Shown: piece after piece, positions 32,501 through 47,137 of the stretch | How the letters are laid out: each line of letters begins with the position of its first letter | Position numbering within the stretch: position 1 is the first letter of the stretch | Origin: Hypomyces perniciosus | Lineage: Eukaryota > Ascomycota > Sordariomycetes > Hypocreales > Hypocreaceae | Direction of reading: 5' to 3' | Assembly (NCBI GenBank): GCA_008477525.1 | Contig: SPDT01000002.1 | Location: 1 to 64,000, forward strand | Length of the DNA stretch: 64,000 nucleotides | Notes under the pieces: model-generated | What the model saw: the letters and a program-made list of their open reading frames with translations, nothing else | Database searches by the model: none | Told to the model about the DNA's origin: nothing | Program-made: the position numbers and the translations under genes

Positions 32501-34008
32501 AAAACTAATCCTTTATAATATAGCCTTTATTAATCTTTAAATAATTAATAAAAAATATAAATATAAATAGCTATTTTTTTTAAAAGATAATAGTAAATTA
32601 ACTGTTTTAATTACTTTAAAAGGCTTTATAAATAGCCTAAAAACAATATAACTAGTATTTTAAAGAACTTTATTATAATAGTAAAAAAGAAATTAATTAA
32701 AAACTTGAAATTTAATTTGTTTTTTTAAGAATTATATATTTTTATAGTAGCTTTTATATTTAGACATAAAATAATATTATAATATAATGTATTAAAGTTT
32801 TATTAAATAAACTTTAAGCTACTATTATAGCAGTTAATCTACTGCTATATCTTTAAAGTTTTATTACTGAAATAGTTTTTAAATTAATATATTATAAAGC
32901 TATTATAAATAAATACTTTACCTTTTCTTGAAAATTATATAAAGACTTAAAGTTTAATAAAAATAATAAACTTGATCAATCAAAATATAAAACTATTAGT
33001 TTTTATTATAAAGTCTTTATTTATTTAAAATAAAAGGCTAAAGGCTATAAATTAAGCTTTAAAACTAAAACTAAAACACTATTTATAATTTTAAATAATA
33101 ATATTTATTTTATTTATATTTTATTCAAATCTATAGTTTTTAAATTATTAATTATAAAGCTATATAAAATAAAACCCTTAAACTTTAAATCTTAAAGTTT
33201 ATTATAGGTTAAAATAATAAAGAATTAAAGTGAAAAATAAAGCTAAATATATTAAATTAAATAATCTTTAACTTTAATAATCCTAATCCTTTATTCTTTA
33301 ATTATATTTTAAAGGGAATACCTTTTATTATTTTACCTATTCCTATATTAACAATATAAAACCCTATAATTATAAAAGATTATATAAATTTAAATATATT
33401 TTAATTCCTTTATAATAGTATTAAAAGACTAGCCTTTCTAGTAAATATAGTAAAAGACCTCTAAATATTAAAATAAAAACTTTATTATTTTAATAAAATT
33501 AAATAGCTAATAGTAATCTATAGTAAATTTAACTAGTTAATTAAATAATATACCTTTACTTTTAATAACTATTATAGCTTTTTTAAAGGCAGGATTCCTA
33601 TTACTAGTTAAGTAGTTTTAAAGATTAAAGAAACCTAAAATAATAAAATATTTAGATTTAAAGCTAAATTAATTATTAAAGGCTTTTAATAACTACAAGG
33701 AATAAATTTTAACTAAACCTTTACTTTAATAACTATTCTTTTTACTTAAAAACTCTTTTTAACTTTAACTATTATTTATAAGTAAAAGATTAAATAAATT
33801 AACTTTATTAATATATTCTTAAATAAAATATTAAAGGAAACTATTTCTTTAATTTTTTAAAGGGTTTTAAAGACTATATTAATTAAACTTCCCTTAAAAT
33901 TAAATATATTTATAAAAAGCTAAGTTATAACTTTAATTTAAATTAAGTTATTTAATTTTAAAAACCTCTTTAGAGTATTAAATAATCCATTAAAAAATAG
34001 TAATAAAC
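29569..34008 (+). mobile_element. Copia family C, copy 1 (truncated)
   Basis: It begins inside the family-C LTR, whose rest was displaced by Gypsy B (the remaining LTR part is about 29569-29858, aligning with 42708-42958). It continues through an internal region and stops where a family-D LTR begins at 34009. Copia-type reverse transcriptase is readable at about 33690-33880: a TFTLIA-like piece, then KIKxINFINIFLNK and FKGF, corresponding to the FAPV...MDVKTAFLYG...P-GF blocks. The gag and integrase parts are too decayed to delimit. All frames are broken. Confidence 0.7.
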
Positions 34009-34579
34009 TGTTAAGTTAAGTAAACTAGGGCCTTACTGCCTAGCAGTATTAAGGAGCTTATATCTGCTTATAAAGTAAATATAAACTAATATATATATAT
34101 TGTATAAGTAATATATTAAACTATATAGGCGCTTATAGCACCTATATACAGCTTTTTCTTTATACTAGCTATATATATATATAGTAAGGCTACTATAGTA
34201 TATTCTCTTTTATAAAATTAAGCGTTATTTTCTATCTTTCTATACTTTATATAGTTATATTACATTTTGTAATAGTTATAAGTCTAGGTAATAACTTTAA
34301 TTAAATTACCAGATACTTCTATTTAATATTATTTTTTTCCTTTATATATTCTTTATCTTAACTTTTATATTATAGAATCTATTTTATATAATAAATAATA
34401 TAAAAGACCCACTATTTATAAAGCTAAAATAATTAAACTAATATATTAAATAGATTAATGTTTTTATAAATTATATAACTACTGCTAAAATATAGAAAAA
34501 GATTAATCCTAATCTCTTTAAAAAGCCTAATAATAATTTCCTTACTCCTTTACTATTTACCTTTATTTACATAAAAAGG
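34009..34579 (+). mobile_element. Copia family D, copy 3: 5' LTR plus leader
   Basis: The LTR at 34009-34274 (266 bp) is a heavily mutated version of the D1 LTR, followed by a mutated primer-binding site (GTTATAAGTCTAG, 34275-34287) and about 290 bp matching the D1 leader/gag region. It is cut by the Gypsy B copy 2 LTR at 34580. The rest of this element was not located. Confidence 0.82.
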
Positions 34580-34751
34580 TATTATAGCATTAACTATAAC
34601 GTAATATTAACGCCTTATTATATAAGCTCTAGTTATATAACTAGGCCTTAATATATTTCTAGCTATAGTTTTTTATAAAGCCTTAAAGCTATTTTACTCT
34701 TTATAGTATAATAATAATATTTACTTTAACCTGCCTTCCTATATTATAATA
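34580..34751 (+). repeat. 5' LTR of Gypsy B copy 2
   Basis: This 172-bp LTR starts TATTATAGCATTAAC and ends TATATTATAATA. Internal sequence GTTTATATTATCC follows at once, as in the other B copies. The 5 bp before it are AAAGG; no matching duplication was found because the 3' end is gone. Confidence 0.88.
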
Positions 34752-37700
34752 GTTTATATTATCCTTTAACTTAACTGCATTGTTGCCAAGTATATAGTTA
34801 ACTAATTATAAATCCCCCTTTATTATTAAACTTATAATAATGCCTTTATAACTTAGCCTTTACCCTTTAAACCCTATATTTATAAAAGACTAATTATAAG
34901 TAAAATAAATATAAATACATTAAACTTTACCCTATAGCTTAATTTAGCTTAATAGACTATTATTTTAATAATAAAGTTAATATTTTTCCTTTTTCTTTTT
35001 AAAACCTTATAAATATTTAATATTAATAGTAATTATATATATTTAATAAATATAACTATTAAAAATAATAACCTTTATTATTAATTTTATCTCTTTAATT
35101 AAATAATAAAAACAAGCTTAATTTAATTAAAAATATAAAAATAAACCTTTAAGTAATAAATCTTAAAGTAGGCAGCTAAAAACTAAAACTTTAAAGTATA
35201 TATTAATATTTAAGTTAAAGCTTTAAATATAACTGTATTATTAAACTTTAAAAATAATTATTTATTTGGCTGCTATTAAATTAAAGACTTTAAGTAATTT
35301 AATAGTAAATAAAAAGATATTATTAAATATTACTAAAAGTATATTAACTAGTATTTTTAAATTAATATTACTTTTTCAAGATAATTAATTAATTCTTTTA
35401 ACTAAATATACAAAGATTTTATATCTTATAGGTCGTTTAAAAGGAGATATATATTAACTATAATAAAACAACTTTAATACTATTATTAAAAGTTTTAATA
35501 ACCTTACCAAAGAATATTAAAAGATTAATATAGTATCTTTTACTAATTTTAATAAATAATATAAAATAATTAACCTATCTTAAAAGGCATTATAGTCTTT
35601 CTTTTTATTAACCTATATATATTAAATAAGCCTTTTTAAAACTTAATAGTAAAGTTATTTATATTAGGTAATAAATGCAGTAAAACGATTAAATAAATAG
35701 TAAAGGCTTTAAAAATAAAGGTTTTTTAAATATTTACTAATACTAAAAAAACCTAAATAATTAAACTAAATAAATCTAACTTTATTTAATAGTATTAATA
35801 TTACTAGATTACTTATAATAGGCTTTAAAAAGGCATTTACTATAATGCCTTTTATACTATTTAAATAAGCTAGTATTAATAAAGCTATTAATAGTAATAG
35901 TATTAGCATTAATAGTAATATTATTAATACTAGCAAAATAATTTAACTGCTGCCCTAGCGCTAGCCAGTAACTTTATATATCTAAATACTATATATACCT
36001 TATTACTTTACCTTTAAATCTCTTACAAAAAATATATTACTAAAAGACTTTACTTTTACTATAAAAAAGTAAACTATAGCCTTAATAAATATAATATAAA
36101 AAAGCAGTTTAATATATATTAAGGCAATCTATATAAAATATAAAATAAAAATCGCTAAATTTAACTATACTAGCTATACTTTAACCTAGCAGCACTTTAA
36201 CGTTAATAATAAAATAGCCAAGTAAAATATTATAAGTAAACCCTAATAATATATAAATATTACCTAGAATATTTAGGTAATTAATAAATTTCAACTTTAA
36301 ATAATATATATTCTTTAAATATTAATAAAAATAATAATAGTAGTGCTGCTTTATTAAATTTTAATTTATGTTAATTTAACTAGCTTTACCTTTTAAAAAC
36401 CTAAATTTAACTTATAAACTAGGGATACAATTAACTATTACTAAAAGTTATAAATAAAGGTTAACTATAAATAAAACTATAATCTTAAAATAAATTTACT
36501 GTTATGTTTTTAATTAAAAACCTTTTAAACTTAAATTAATGAATAGTAAATCCTGTTTAATATAAACTATACTATTCTTTATATATAATATCTATATTAA
36601 TATAAAAGCTTTAATAAATAATAGTTATATACTTTAAGCTTTTACTAGCTATACTTTTTAAAGTAATTTAATATTATTGTTTAATAACTGCTATTTATTA
36701 AAAACATTTTATTTACAAATAAAAATATAGTTAATAAAATTTTAAACTTTTGTATTACATAAACTATAATTAACTTTTATAAAAAGCTTTATCTCTTTTT
36801 AATATAAATATCCTTAATAATTTACTTATAATTTTTAGCTTTTTATAGTTAAGAAAATATAACTTTAATATTAACTAGGAAAAGGTAACTATTACCTTTA
36901 AATCCTATTACTATTATAATTATTATTTTTTAAAAGGTATAGCTAGCTTTATATAAGTTTTAATAGTAGTTAAAATAAAAAATAACCTTATTTAAGCTAA
37001 TATAAGGAATATATATTGCTAGTAATTAATAGTTAAAGATACTTTAAATAAAGCAGAGTTTAATTTCATTAAATAACAATTTATATTATATTAGTAATTA
37101 TTAGTTAAGAATATTTTAAAAGAAATAGACTATAACTTAATTAAAGATAAAGCCTTTAAATTATATATTTTATAAACTTTAACATTAAATTAAAATTATT
37201 ATATTACCTATAAGTATAAGAGAACTAATAATAAGGAAATATAAATATAAATAATCTTAAATTAATTAAGTATAAAGCTATTGCCTACCTTTATAATCTA
37301 TAATTAATAATAAAAAAGAAAACATTTATTAAAACTATTACGATTACTTTTTAATATATTACTTTTATAAAATTAAATTAAACTTAAAAATTAAAAAGTA
37401 TACTTAAATATAGTAAATATATAGATAATAGCAGTTATAAACTTTATTACCTTTTATTATTAAGTATATATCTATATAATAAAAGTAAATTTAGAAAGAT
37501 TATAGCTGTTAATATTAAGAAATTTATAGTAAGGAAACTTTAATTAAATAAACTAAATACATTAAAAAAACTATTATCCTAGCTATATAACTTATATAAG
37601 ATTTTCCTATTAAAGATAATTAATAAGCTTCCTTTATAATAGGCCTAAAACTATAAAATTAAAATACTATTAAGAAAAGACTTAATATATTAGGAAAATA

Positions 37701-39033
37701 GGCTATTTTTACTTAATAAATTATAGGTAATAAAAAAATAATTAGATAATACTTTAATAAAAGGATTTATTTATAAATTATAAATATAATATACTGCCTT
37801 TTTCCTTTTAACTATAAAATTAAAAGGCAGTATTTATATTTATTAAAACTATTAAAGGTTAAATAATATTATTATTAAAAATCAATATTTATTACTATTA
37901 ATTTAAAAAACCTTTAATACTTCAAGCTATATAAAAGTATATATAAAACTTAATATTATTACTGTATTTAATAACCTTTATATTACTAGAAAGGATATAT
38001 AAAAAACAGTATTTATTATAAAGTTTAAGCTTTTTAAATTATTAATTATACTTTTTAGCCTTTATAATATACCTACTATATTTTAATATTATATTAACTA
38101 TACTTTTTATAGACTCTTAAACTGTATTTATATAGTATACTTTAATAATATCTTTATATATTTATTAAATTAAAAAAGCTATTACAAATATCTATATAAA
38201 ATTATAGCCTGCCTTTAAAATATTAGACTTTAAAGTAATATTATTAAATATAAATTTAGAATAATAAAGATAAAATACTTTAGCTTAATTATTACTTTAA
38301 TAGGATTAAAAATAAAAATTAAAAAGGTTAAAGTTATATTAAATTAGTAATTACTTAAAGGAGTAAAGGACTTATAAAAGTTCTTTAACTTTATAAATTT
38401 CTATTACTATTTTATTTCAAAATACTTTAAAATAACTATACTATTAAATAAACTTTTAAAGAAATAGTAATTATATACTTGAAGAGAAAAATAGTAAAAA
38501 GCCTTTAATTTAATTAAATATACCTTTAAGTTAACCTTAATTTTAGCCCTCTTTAACTATAATAAATAAATCGTCTTCAAGATTAACGCCTTTAATTAAG
38601 TATTAAACAGTATTTTATTATAATATAATAAAGAAAGTATTCTTTACTTTATTATATTGTTTTCTTTACTTTATTATATTGTTTTCTATAAAGTATAATA
38701 CTTAAAAATATAACAATAAAATTTATAATAAAAAACTTTTAACTATTATTAAAATAATAAAAAAATAACATTTAAAATTATAAAGTTTATAAAAGTTTAA
38801 TATTATTATAGACTATAAAAACCTTAAATACTTTACTTTAACGAAAGCCTTAAACTAATAGTAAATCTAATAGTTTAAATTCCTTTAACTTTAACTTTTA
38901 TATTATTTATTAACTTAGCTTTAAAACTATAATACTTAATACTTTAAGTAAAAAAGCTAAATATAGGCTTGCAAAACTAAACCCCTTTAATAATTAAATT
39001 AAAAATAAATAATATATTATTTTCCTGTAAAGT
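34580..39033 (+). mobile_element. Gypsy family B, copy 2 (3'-truncated)
   Basis: The 5' LTR (34580-34751, 172 bp) is followed by leader sequence aligning with the reversed leaders left of 54194 and 59973. A decayed gag-pol follows; reverse transcriptase is near 38040-38200 and RNase H near 38720-38960, both aligning with copy 1. It ends at 39033, where a reversed family-D LTR begins, at the point corresponding to about 20535 in copy 1. No 3' LTR remains. No open frames of useful length survive. Confidence 0.8.
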
Positions 39034-42000
39034 TATAGTAAAGTATAGTATAGTTATATAAAGTATAAAGAGATAGGAAATAAAGCTTGATTCTATAAAA
39101 GAAAATATACTATAATAGCCTTACTATATATATATATAGCTTATATAAAAAGGAAGTTGTTTATATACACTATAAATGTCTATATAGTCTAATATATCGC
39201 TTACATAATATATATATTAGCTTATATCTGCTTTATAAATGAATAAAACCTCTTTAATGCTAGCGTAAGTACTAATAGGTAGGAGGGCCCTGGCCTATTT
39301 AACCTAATATAAATAATATTATATTAAAGTTATATATAAGACTTATATTAATAATATAAGTTATAGCTTTTATACTTTTAGGCTATTAATTAATTAAAAG
39401 ACTTATAGTTATTAATATTTTAATTAATTTAATTATAAGCTTTTATTTTATTTATTTTAAAATACTATTTAGCTTATTTATATAAAAAAAGTTAAGCCTT
39501 AAAATAATACTTTTTATATTAGCCTAAATCTAAAAGTATAATAAGCTTTAACTATAATTTTAGCTTTTTTATTATTTTACTTATAGAAATATATAAAGAT
39601 ATTACATTATATTTTTATTATATTTATAAAGTTAAAAAGAGTATTAAAATAGTGTTTTGTTTTTTATTGAATAAAAGGTATATATATAACTATATAATAT
39701 ATTTGCTTTAAGTATTATAAGCTAGGTATATTTCTTATATTTTTAATAATAGTTTTAAAGATTTTAATATACCTTTAAAAATAGTTTTAGTATTTATTTA
39801 CTAAATAGTCTATAAAAGACAATTCTTTTTCTATATATAAAAGTCTAACCTTTATATTTTATATATATAGTTCCTTTAATATATATATTCTTTATATTCT
39901 TTATAAATCCTTTAAGCGCTTTTAGGCTTAAATATTTTAATTATAGATATTAAAGCTATTTTAAATTATATTATAGTATTAAGGGATTATATATTAATTT
40001 TATACTGCTTTTTAATCCTATATTAATACTATTATTTATATTAAGAAAAATAAAAAGAGTTAATACACTATTTAATATAGTATATTTAAGGATAAAGGCA
40101 ATATAAAGTAATAAAGGCTTATATTAAAGAAATAAAAAGTTATACCTATAATTTACGTTCTTTATAATAGTATTTAAATTAACTATACTAATATAAAGTA
40201 TATAATTAAACTTTAATAACTAAATCTTTACTTTTTAAAGCTTTAATAAAAATATAATATTAATATAGAATCTTTTAACTTTAATTATATTTATAAGTTT
40301 AATAAAGTATACTATCCTTTAATCGACAATATTTTCTTTTAATTACTAAATAATTAACTACTTTTATTTTAATATAATTCTTTTTTATCCTTAAAATAAA
40401 AAAGCTAGAAATAAAGTTATTTCTATTATTTCTAAAATAAATAGTATTATATATATTAAGGAAAAAGCTTTAAACAAGGTAGTAAAGTATATTTTATATA
40501 TTAATATATATTTATATACTTATTTAATACACTGCAGGGCTTATATTTTCTTTATTAATTAAATTTAGGGAAATTCAACTAGCTATAATAGTTAAGGCTA
40601 TTCCTTTTTATATTAAAGCAGTAAAGTTAATACCTTGTTTATTATACTTTTTACAGGTAATTTATTATTTAATTCTTTATAGGTATATATATATTTTTAT
40701 AGTTTATTTAAGTATAATAGTATATTTTCTTTTTTTATTAAACGTTTGAATAAATAATGTATATACTTTACTATAATTATTTAAAAGTTAAATATATTAT
40801 TTAAGTCTATATAGGCATTTTCTATTAATAAAAGGCCTTAAATATATATTACTATTATTTAATATATTATTGAAATATTAAAAAAATTATTAAGTGTTAT
40901 ATAAAAACTATAAATATAATTCTCTATATTTTTTATTTTATTGAAAAAAAAACTAGTTAAGTTAATTAAAAAAGAAAATCCTTTATATTTTATAGCTTTT
41001 AACTAAACTGTTTATATTAAATAAATAATAGGCAGTAAAATTTAAAGTAAAGTATACTTTAATAGTATTAAAGAAAGCTATTTAAAAAACTATTCCTATA
41101 ACTTTAAAAAGCTTATACTTTACTATATTTATATAAATATATATTTAATAAATATACTATATTTTTAATTTAATATTATTATACTTTACTTTCTATAGTA
41201 TATATTAATAAAATAAATATATTTCCTTATATATTATATCTTTATAAAAACTTTAGTAATTTTTTAGCTTTTTAATAATTTAATAAATAGTAAACTTTAT
41301 ATTAAAATCTTTATTATTATTATAGGCTGCTTTAATAGTAGTAATAGCTAAAGCTATAGTTCAAGGTTTATAAATATTAAAGTATAAATATTAAAGTTAA
41401 TTATTTTTTAAATTTACTGTAAAATAATAAGTTTAATTTACCTTTATTTATTATTATTAATATAAAAGGATTAATACTTTTAAAGTATATTATTATAGTA
41501 AATAAAGATATCTATTAAAAAGGCATTAAAGTTAAATACTTTAACTGCAGTTACCTTATCTTTTATTAAAATAAATAGCTTAAAAGTAAAGAAATTCTTA
41601 TTTAGTTAATTAAAGAGATTAAAATTAATTTTATTTTAAACTTTAATAGTAGTTACATAATTAATTAAAATAGTAATTTATTTAATTTACTAAACTATTA
41701 ATTTTAACTTTATAAAAGTAATATCTTTTATATTATTTATTATAAAAAATAGCTTTAATAGCTTAAAGGTAAAGGTAAAGACTATAAAGAGAAATATAAT
41801 ATTAAAATACAGATTTTTAATAACTTTAATAGTTATTATATAGGCTTATTACTATAATAAAGTATAGTATAGCTATATAAAGTATAGAGAGAGTATAAAT
41901 AAAGCTTGATTTTATAAAAAGAATATATTATAGTAGCTTAATTATATATATATATAGTTAATATAAAGAAAAAGCTATATATAGGTACTGTAAGTGTCTA

Positions 42001-42115
42001 TATAGTCTAATTTATTGCTTACTCAATATATATATTAGCTTATATTTACTTTATAAGTAAATAAAAGTTCCTTAATACTAATAAATAATAGGGCCCTAGC
42101 CTATTTAACTTAATA
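39034..42115 (-). mobile_element. Copia D reversed copy, internally deleted
   Basis: Two reversed D LTRs (39034-39309 and 41853-42115) enclose only about 2.5 kb. Next to the right LTR the reversed leader matches D1 just after its primer-binding site. Next to the left LTR the sequence matches D1 around 24900-24990, so integrase C-terminus, reverse transcriptase, RNase H and the accessory frame are missing. The 5-bp flanks (AAAGT and ATAGC) do not match, and the host sequence differs on the two sides (Gypsy B left, Copia C right), so recombination rather than a simple insertion is likely. Confidence 0.75.
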
Positions 42116-45100
42116 ATAGCTTTATTTCTTTAATTAAAGATAATAACTCTCTTTAATAATGAAGGGATTTATTTATTTAAGTATAAAATATAAAATAAAA
42201 GCTTTTAATATAAAGGGCTTTTATTAAAATAGTAAAGGTATAGTTAAGGGGCTTTTTTTAAAATAGTAAAGGTATAGTTAAAGGATTAAAATACTATTAT
42301 AAAGTAATTATTTAATACTTTAACTAGCTTAACTACTACTATTTAAGTCTTTAAGTTTAATAAACTACTAGTTTAATAAAAGTTAACCCTATAGCCTTTA
42401 CATTAATTATTAACAAGGAGGGCTAAAAAGTCAAGATTTTAATGTATTTAGGTAACCTTCCTATTTTAGCTAGACCCGGAATTAGGCCTAACGCTAGGAC
42501 CGAGTTCCGGAGGAACTTTAGTATAAGTCAGGAAATTTCTATTATCTTTAACGATAATAATTAAGCTAAGACTAGCTGCCCTGCCACTTTAAACTTAATA
42601 TAATAGCCATAATAGCTATTATAAAAAATCTAAGTAAAATGGTTTCCTGTTTATATGGCTTTAAGTCGATTTGGCTAATTTCCTATATAAATAAATTTTG
42701 CGGAAAATAAGAATGCGGCCATAAACCTAATTCTGCCACTATATACCTATTATTTAGTTAAAGGACTATTATAAAAGACAAAGCTATTATTTATACAATT
42801 ACTTCTATACTAGCCGCATATACACTAAATATTCTATAGCTTTTAGCTATTAAATCATTTACAATTTAATTGTTTATCCATTATTAACCTAACTAGACTT
42901 TTAGTTATTTCCTTATTACTATATTATATATAGTTTCCTAGAAGCTATATATAAATAAGGTTTAGTATAACCTTGTTATTTAATATTAATAATAATATAG
43001 ACTTTTACTTTTATTTTTATATTAATTTAGGTTTTATTTATATTTATTCTTTAACTTTACACTATTATTTCTACTTTAAATAATAGTTTTGTTAAAGAGG
43101 CATTAAAAAAGGTTACAGCTTTCTAGAAAACTATAAACTAATATATTTTAATAACTTTAATTAACAGAAATAGTCTTTAAATATTATATTTAAGTTTATA
43201 AATTCCTATACTTTTATAGAAAGTTTTATAATTATTAATTTTTTACTTAATTTAAAATAAACTTTATAACTTATATTAATTAAAAATAGTTTACTTATTA
43301 TTTTTATAATCTTTAGTATTTTAGTTTAAAGCTTAAAAAAGTATTTTTAATATTAATAAGATAATATAGTTACTTTAATATACTTTAAAAATATTTATTA
43401 TATAAGGAACTGTATTTATTAAATTATAGTAATTATAAAAGATCTTAAATTAAATTTAATACTATATTTAATAGGCTATAAGCTAAGTTAGCTATTTTAA
43501 AGGTTAATATTAATATATTAAACTAAATAAATTAATATTAAAATACTTTAAAAAAGGTTTTATTTTAATAAACTAAAAGAATTTACAAAATCATTACATT
43601 TAATAAAGCAATTAAGTAATTAATTTAAGGTTTTAATATTTAGTTTTTATAGTAAATATATTAACAGAAATTAAAAATCTCTTTTTAATTATATATAAAG
43701 TTAATAAAGCTATAAAGCCTTTTAAAGCTTTTAAAGATTAATTAATATTTTTTTAAATTTATAGATTAAAAGCCAGCTTTTAATTCTTTTAAAAAAAAGA
43801 AATTTAAAAATATATAAATTTTTTTTTTAAAATTTAAAGTAAATTAAACACGATTATACTTTTATTAATATATATAATTTAACTATTAAAAGGTATAGCT
43901 TAAAAGAGTTATATAAAAAGTCTTTTATTAAATTTATTATTAGTTTAAATAACAATTAAGATTTTCTATTAGCTTTAAATATTAAAGAAAGGAAAAAGTC
44001 TTTTAAGTCTTTTAAATCATTTAAAACCCTTAAACTCTTTAAACTTTCTATTTAAAAGAGTCTATTATATAATACTGGATCTATAGTTTATATAATTAAT
44101 TTTGAAAAAATAGTTTATAGACTATAAACTTAATAATAAAGAACCAGGTATTATTTATATTAATAAAGGCTTTATTACTATTAAAGGAATAAATATAACT
44201 ACTTTTATTATTTTTAATAAAGATAATAACTATAAAAAGATAATATTATTATATATTTTTAATTACTTAGAATTAAATATTAATTTTCTTAATAGTTAAA
44301 GGTATTATTAAGTTAAAGGATATATTTAATATAATACTATTTTTATTAAATTTATATAGTTTATAAAGCTATTAAATCCTTTAAAATATTGTTTTTTTTA
44401 TTAATTAAAAGATATATTATACTATTTAGCTATATAAATAGCTGGAAAGTTTACAGTACTATTAAGGTTTAAATCTTCATAATTAATATAGAAATTGCTA
44501 AAAAATATATAACTATTCTATATATAATAGCTTTAAAAAAATAATTAATTAAATTTAGGTTTAAGTTTATAAAGAAAAATAATCTTTAAGGAAAGGATCT
44601 CGTTAAACTCTTTAAAACCTTAAATTAAGTAAAAGAATAAGGGCTTTATATACCTTTATTACTTCAAGAAATAAAGGGGAATAAGCTTAAGGAGAATACC
44701 TTTATAAAGGAAAGGCTTTATAGATATAAAGAATCCTTTATTATTAACGATTTAGAGATTATTAAGTTAATTAAATTAAAGGGAAATATTTATATTAATA
44801 GTTTTAATTCTTAGTATTAAAGTTAACCCTTTAATTAGATAAAAAACTCGGTTATATTAATTTAAATTTATAATAAAAAACTATTAAAATAACTATTAAA
44901 ATTCTTAACTTTAAGTGTATTAAAAAGATTAAATTCTATTATTTAATATAGAATAAAGGAAAAGCTAATAATTAACTTAATTTAAAGTTAATTATAAATC
45001 TATAAGTGTTTTTAAATTAATTAAAAGCTAATACTTTTTTTATAAAGGTAATACTTTATAATAAAGCCTTTATTAATCTTTGAATTATTAATAAAAAATT

Positions 45101-46373
45101 AAAATATAAATAGCTATTCCTTTTAAAAGATTATAATTGATTTATATTTTTAATTACATTAAAAGGCTTTATAAATAGCTTAAAAATATAATATAACCAG
45201 TATTTTAAATAATTTTACTATAATATAAAAAGGAAATTAATTAAAAACTTTAAATTTAATTCTTTTCTTTATAAATTATATATTTTCATAGTAGCCTTTA
45301 TATTTATAAATAAAATAGTTTTATAAAATAATTTATTAAAGTTTTATTAAATAGGCTTTAACCTATTATTATAGTAATTAATTTACTATTATATTTCTAA
45401 AACTTTATTATTATTATAGCTTTTAATTAATTAATTATATAACTATTACTAATAAAGATTTTCCTTTATATTAAAAATTATATAAAAACTTAAGCTTTAA
45501 TAAAAACTATAAATTTAATTTATAAAAATATAAAACTATTAATATTTATTATAAAGTCTTTATTCTTGAAAAATAAAAGGTTAAAGGCTATAAATTAACT
45601 TTTAAAACTAAAATTAAAAAACTATTAATAGTTTTTAGTAATAATGTTTATTTTATTTATATTCTATTTAAATATATAATCTTTCATGTTTTAATTATAA
45701 AGCTATAAAAAAATAAAATTCCTAAACTTAAATCTTAAAGTTTACTATATATTAAAATAATAAAGAATTAAAGGGAGAAATAAAGTTATATTTAAGTAAA
45801 TAAATAATCCCTAGCTTTTAAAACATTAATCCTTAACTCTTTAACTTTATTTTAAAGGGAGTATTTACTGCTATTCCCTTTATTTCTATACTACTTATAT
45901 AAGATGCTGCAATTATAGTGGATTTCATAGATATAGATATATCTTAATTCCTTTATAATAGTATTAAAAAGCTAGCCTTTTTAGCTACTATAATAAAAGA
46001 CCTATAAACGCTTAAGTAAATACTTTATAGTCTAAATAAAATTAAATGGTTAGGAGCTATTTATAGTAAATTTAACTAGTTGGGTAATAATATACCTTTA
46101 CATTTATTAAATATAATACCTTTTTTAAAGGCATGAATCCTATTATTAGTTAATTAATTTTAAAGATTAAAAAAAACTAAAATAATAAAATAGTTAAATT
46201 TAAAGTTTAGTTAATAATTAAGGGCTTCTAGTAACTAAAAGGAATAGATTTTAATTAAATGTTTACTTTAATAGCTATTCCTTTAACTAAATAGCTCTTT
46301 TTAATATTAATTATTATCTAGAACTAAAAAATTAATTAAATTAACTATATTAATATATTCTTTAATAAAATAT
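42116..46373 (+). mobile_element. Copia family C, copy 2, with an embedded C LTR
   Basis: 42116-42407 aligns with 30187-30430 of copy 1, 42959-46373 aligns with about 30440-33830, and between them lies a complete-looking C LTR (42408-42958). The internal region is therefore interrupted by an LTR of its own family. It ends where a reversed D LTR starts at 46374. The reverse transcriptase part is near 46230-46370. All frames are broken. Confidence 0.65.
42408..42958 (+). repeat. Family-C LTR (probable solo LTR), about 550 bp
   Basis: It starts near TTAACAAGGAGGGC and ends near ATAACCTTGTTA, so the ends are inverted (AACAAGG/CCTTGTT). The first part matches 61867-62222 and, reversed, 3860-4117; the last part matches 29569-29858. 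It sits inside a C internal region, which suggests a solo LTR left after recombination. A target duplication is not clear. Confidence 0.6.
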
Positions 46374-46649
46374 TATGGCGGAGCGCAGTATAGCTATATA
46401 GAGTATAGAGAGATAGGAAACAAAGTTTAATTTTATAAAAAAGAATATATTATAGTGGCCTTGCTATATATAAATATAGCTAATACTAAAAAGAAGCTAT
46501 ATACAGGCACTATAAGTGCCTATATAGTTTAATATATCGCTTATGCAATATATATATTAGCTTATATCTACTAATAAAGTAGATAAAAGCTCCTTAATAC
46601 TGGCCCTAGCGCTAATAAGCAGTAAAGCCCTAGCCTACTTAACTTAATA
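46374..46649 (-). repeat. 3' LTR of reversed Copia D copy 2
   Basis: On the plus strand it starts TATGGCGGAGCGCAG and ends CCTACTTAACTTAATA. It is about 276 bp and aligns reversed with the D1 LTRs. Confidence 0.85.
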
Positions 46650-46965
46650 TACCCCCTAGTTAATAAAGCTATTCCTAATACTTTATTAACTACTACTCTA
46701 GCTTATCTATAATATTATAATTAACTAACTATACTTTTAAAGCCTTTTTTACTTAATTAAGAGCTCTTTATTATAAATATATATTAATATTCTATTATAA
46801 AGGTAAAAAGAATATAAGCGCTATAGCTATTATTATTTTATAATAGTAGGAAGTTAAATAATAAAGCTTTTAAGCAGGTAAATTAGTTTTAAATAACTAG
46901 AATAGGTATATTAACTGCCCTTTAGCTTTATTCCTTACTTTTTTTCTTTAATTATTTATATTATT

Positions 46966-47137
46966 TATTACGGTACAGACAGGCAGGTCAGGGCAAATAT
47001 TATTGTTATACTATAGAGAGCGAGAAAGCCTTGAGGTTTTACAGAAAGCTATAGCTAGGAACGCGTTAATACCTAGTTATATAACCGGGGCTTATGTAAT
47101 AGGGCGTTAATATCGCGTTACAGTCAGTGCTGTAATA
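46966..47137 (-). repeat. 3' LTR of outer Gypsy B
   Basis: This is a 172-bp LTR. The C-rich run to its right (about 47141-47147) is the polypurine tract read on the minus strand. Confidence 0.93.

Noticed and set aside
38640..38686. 22-bp unit repeated twice (CTTTACTTTATTATATTG core)
   Set aside because: A simple local duplication inside a decayed Gypsy B copy; no further copies.
42214..42281. About 34-bp near-tandem duplication in Copia C copy 2
   Set aside because: Two imperfect units in low-complexity AT-rich DNA; likely slippage and not informative.
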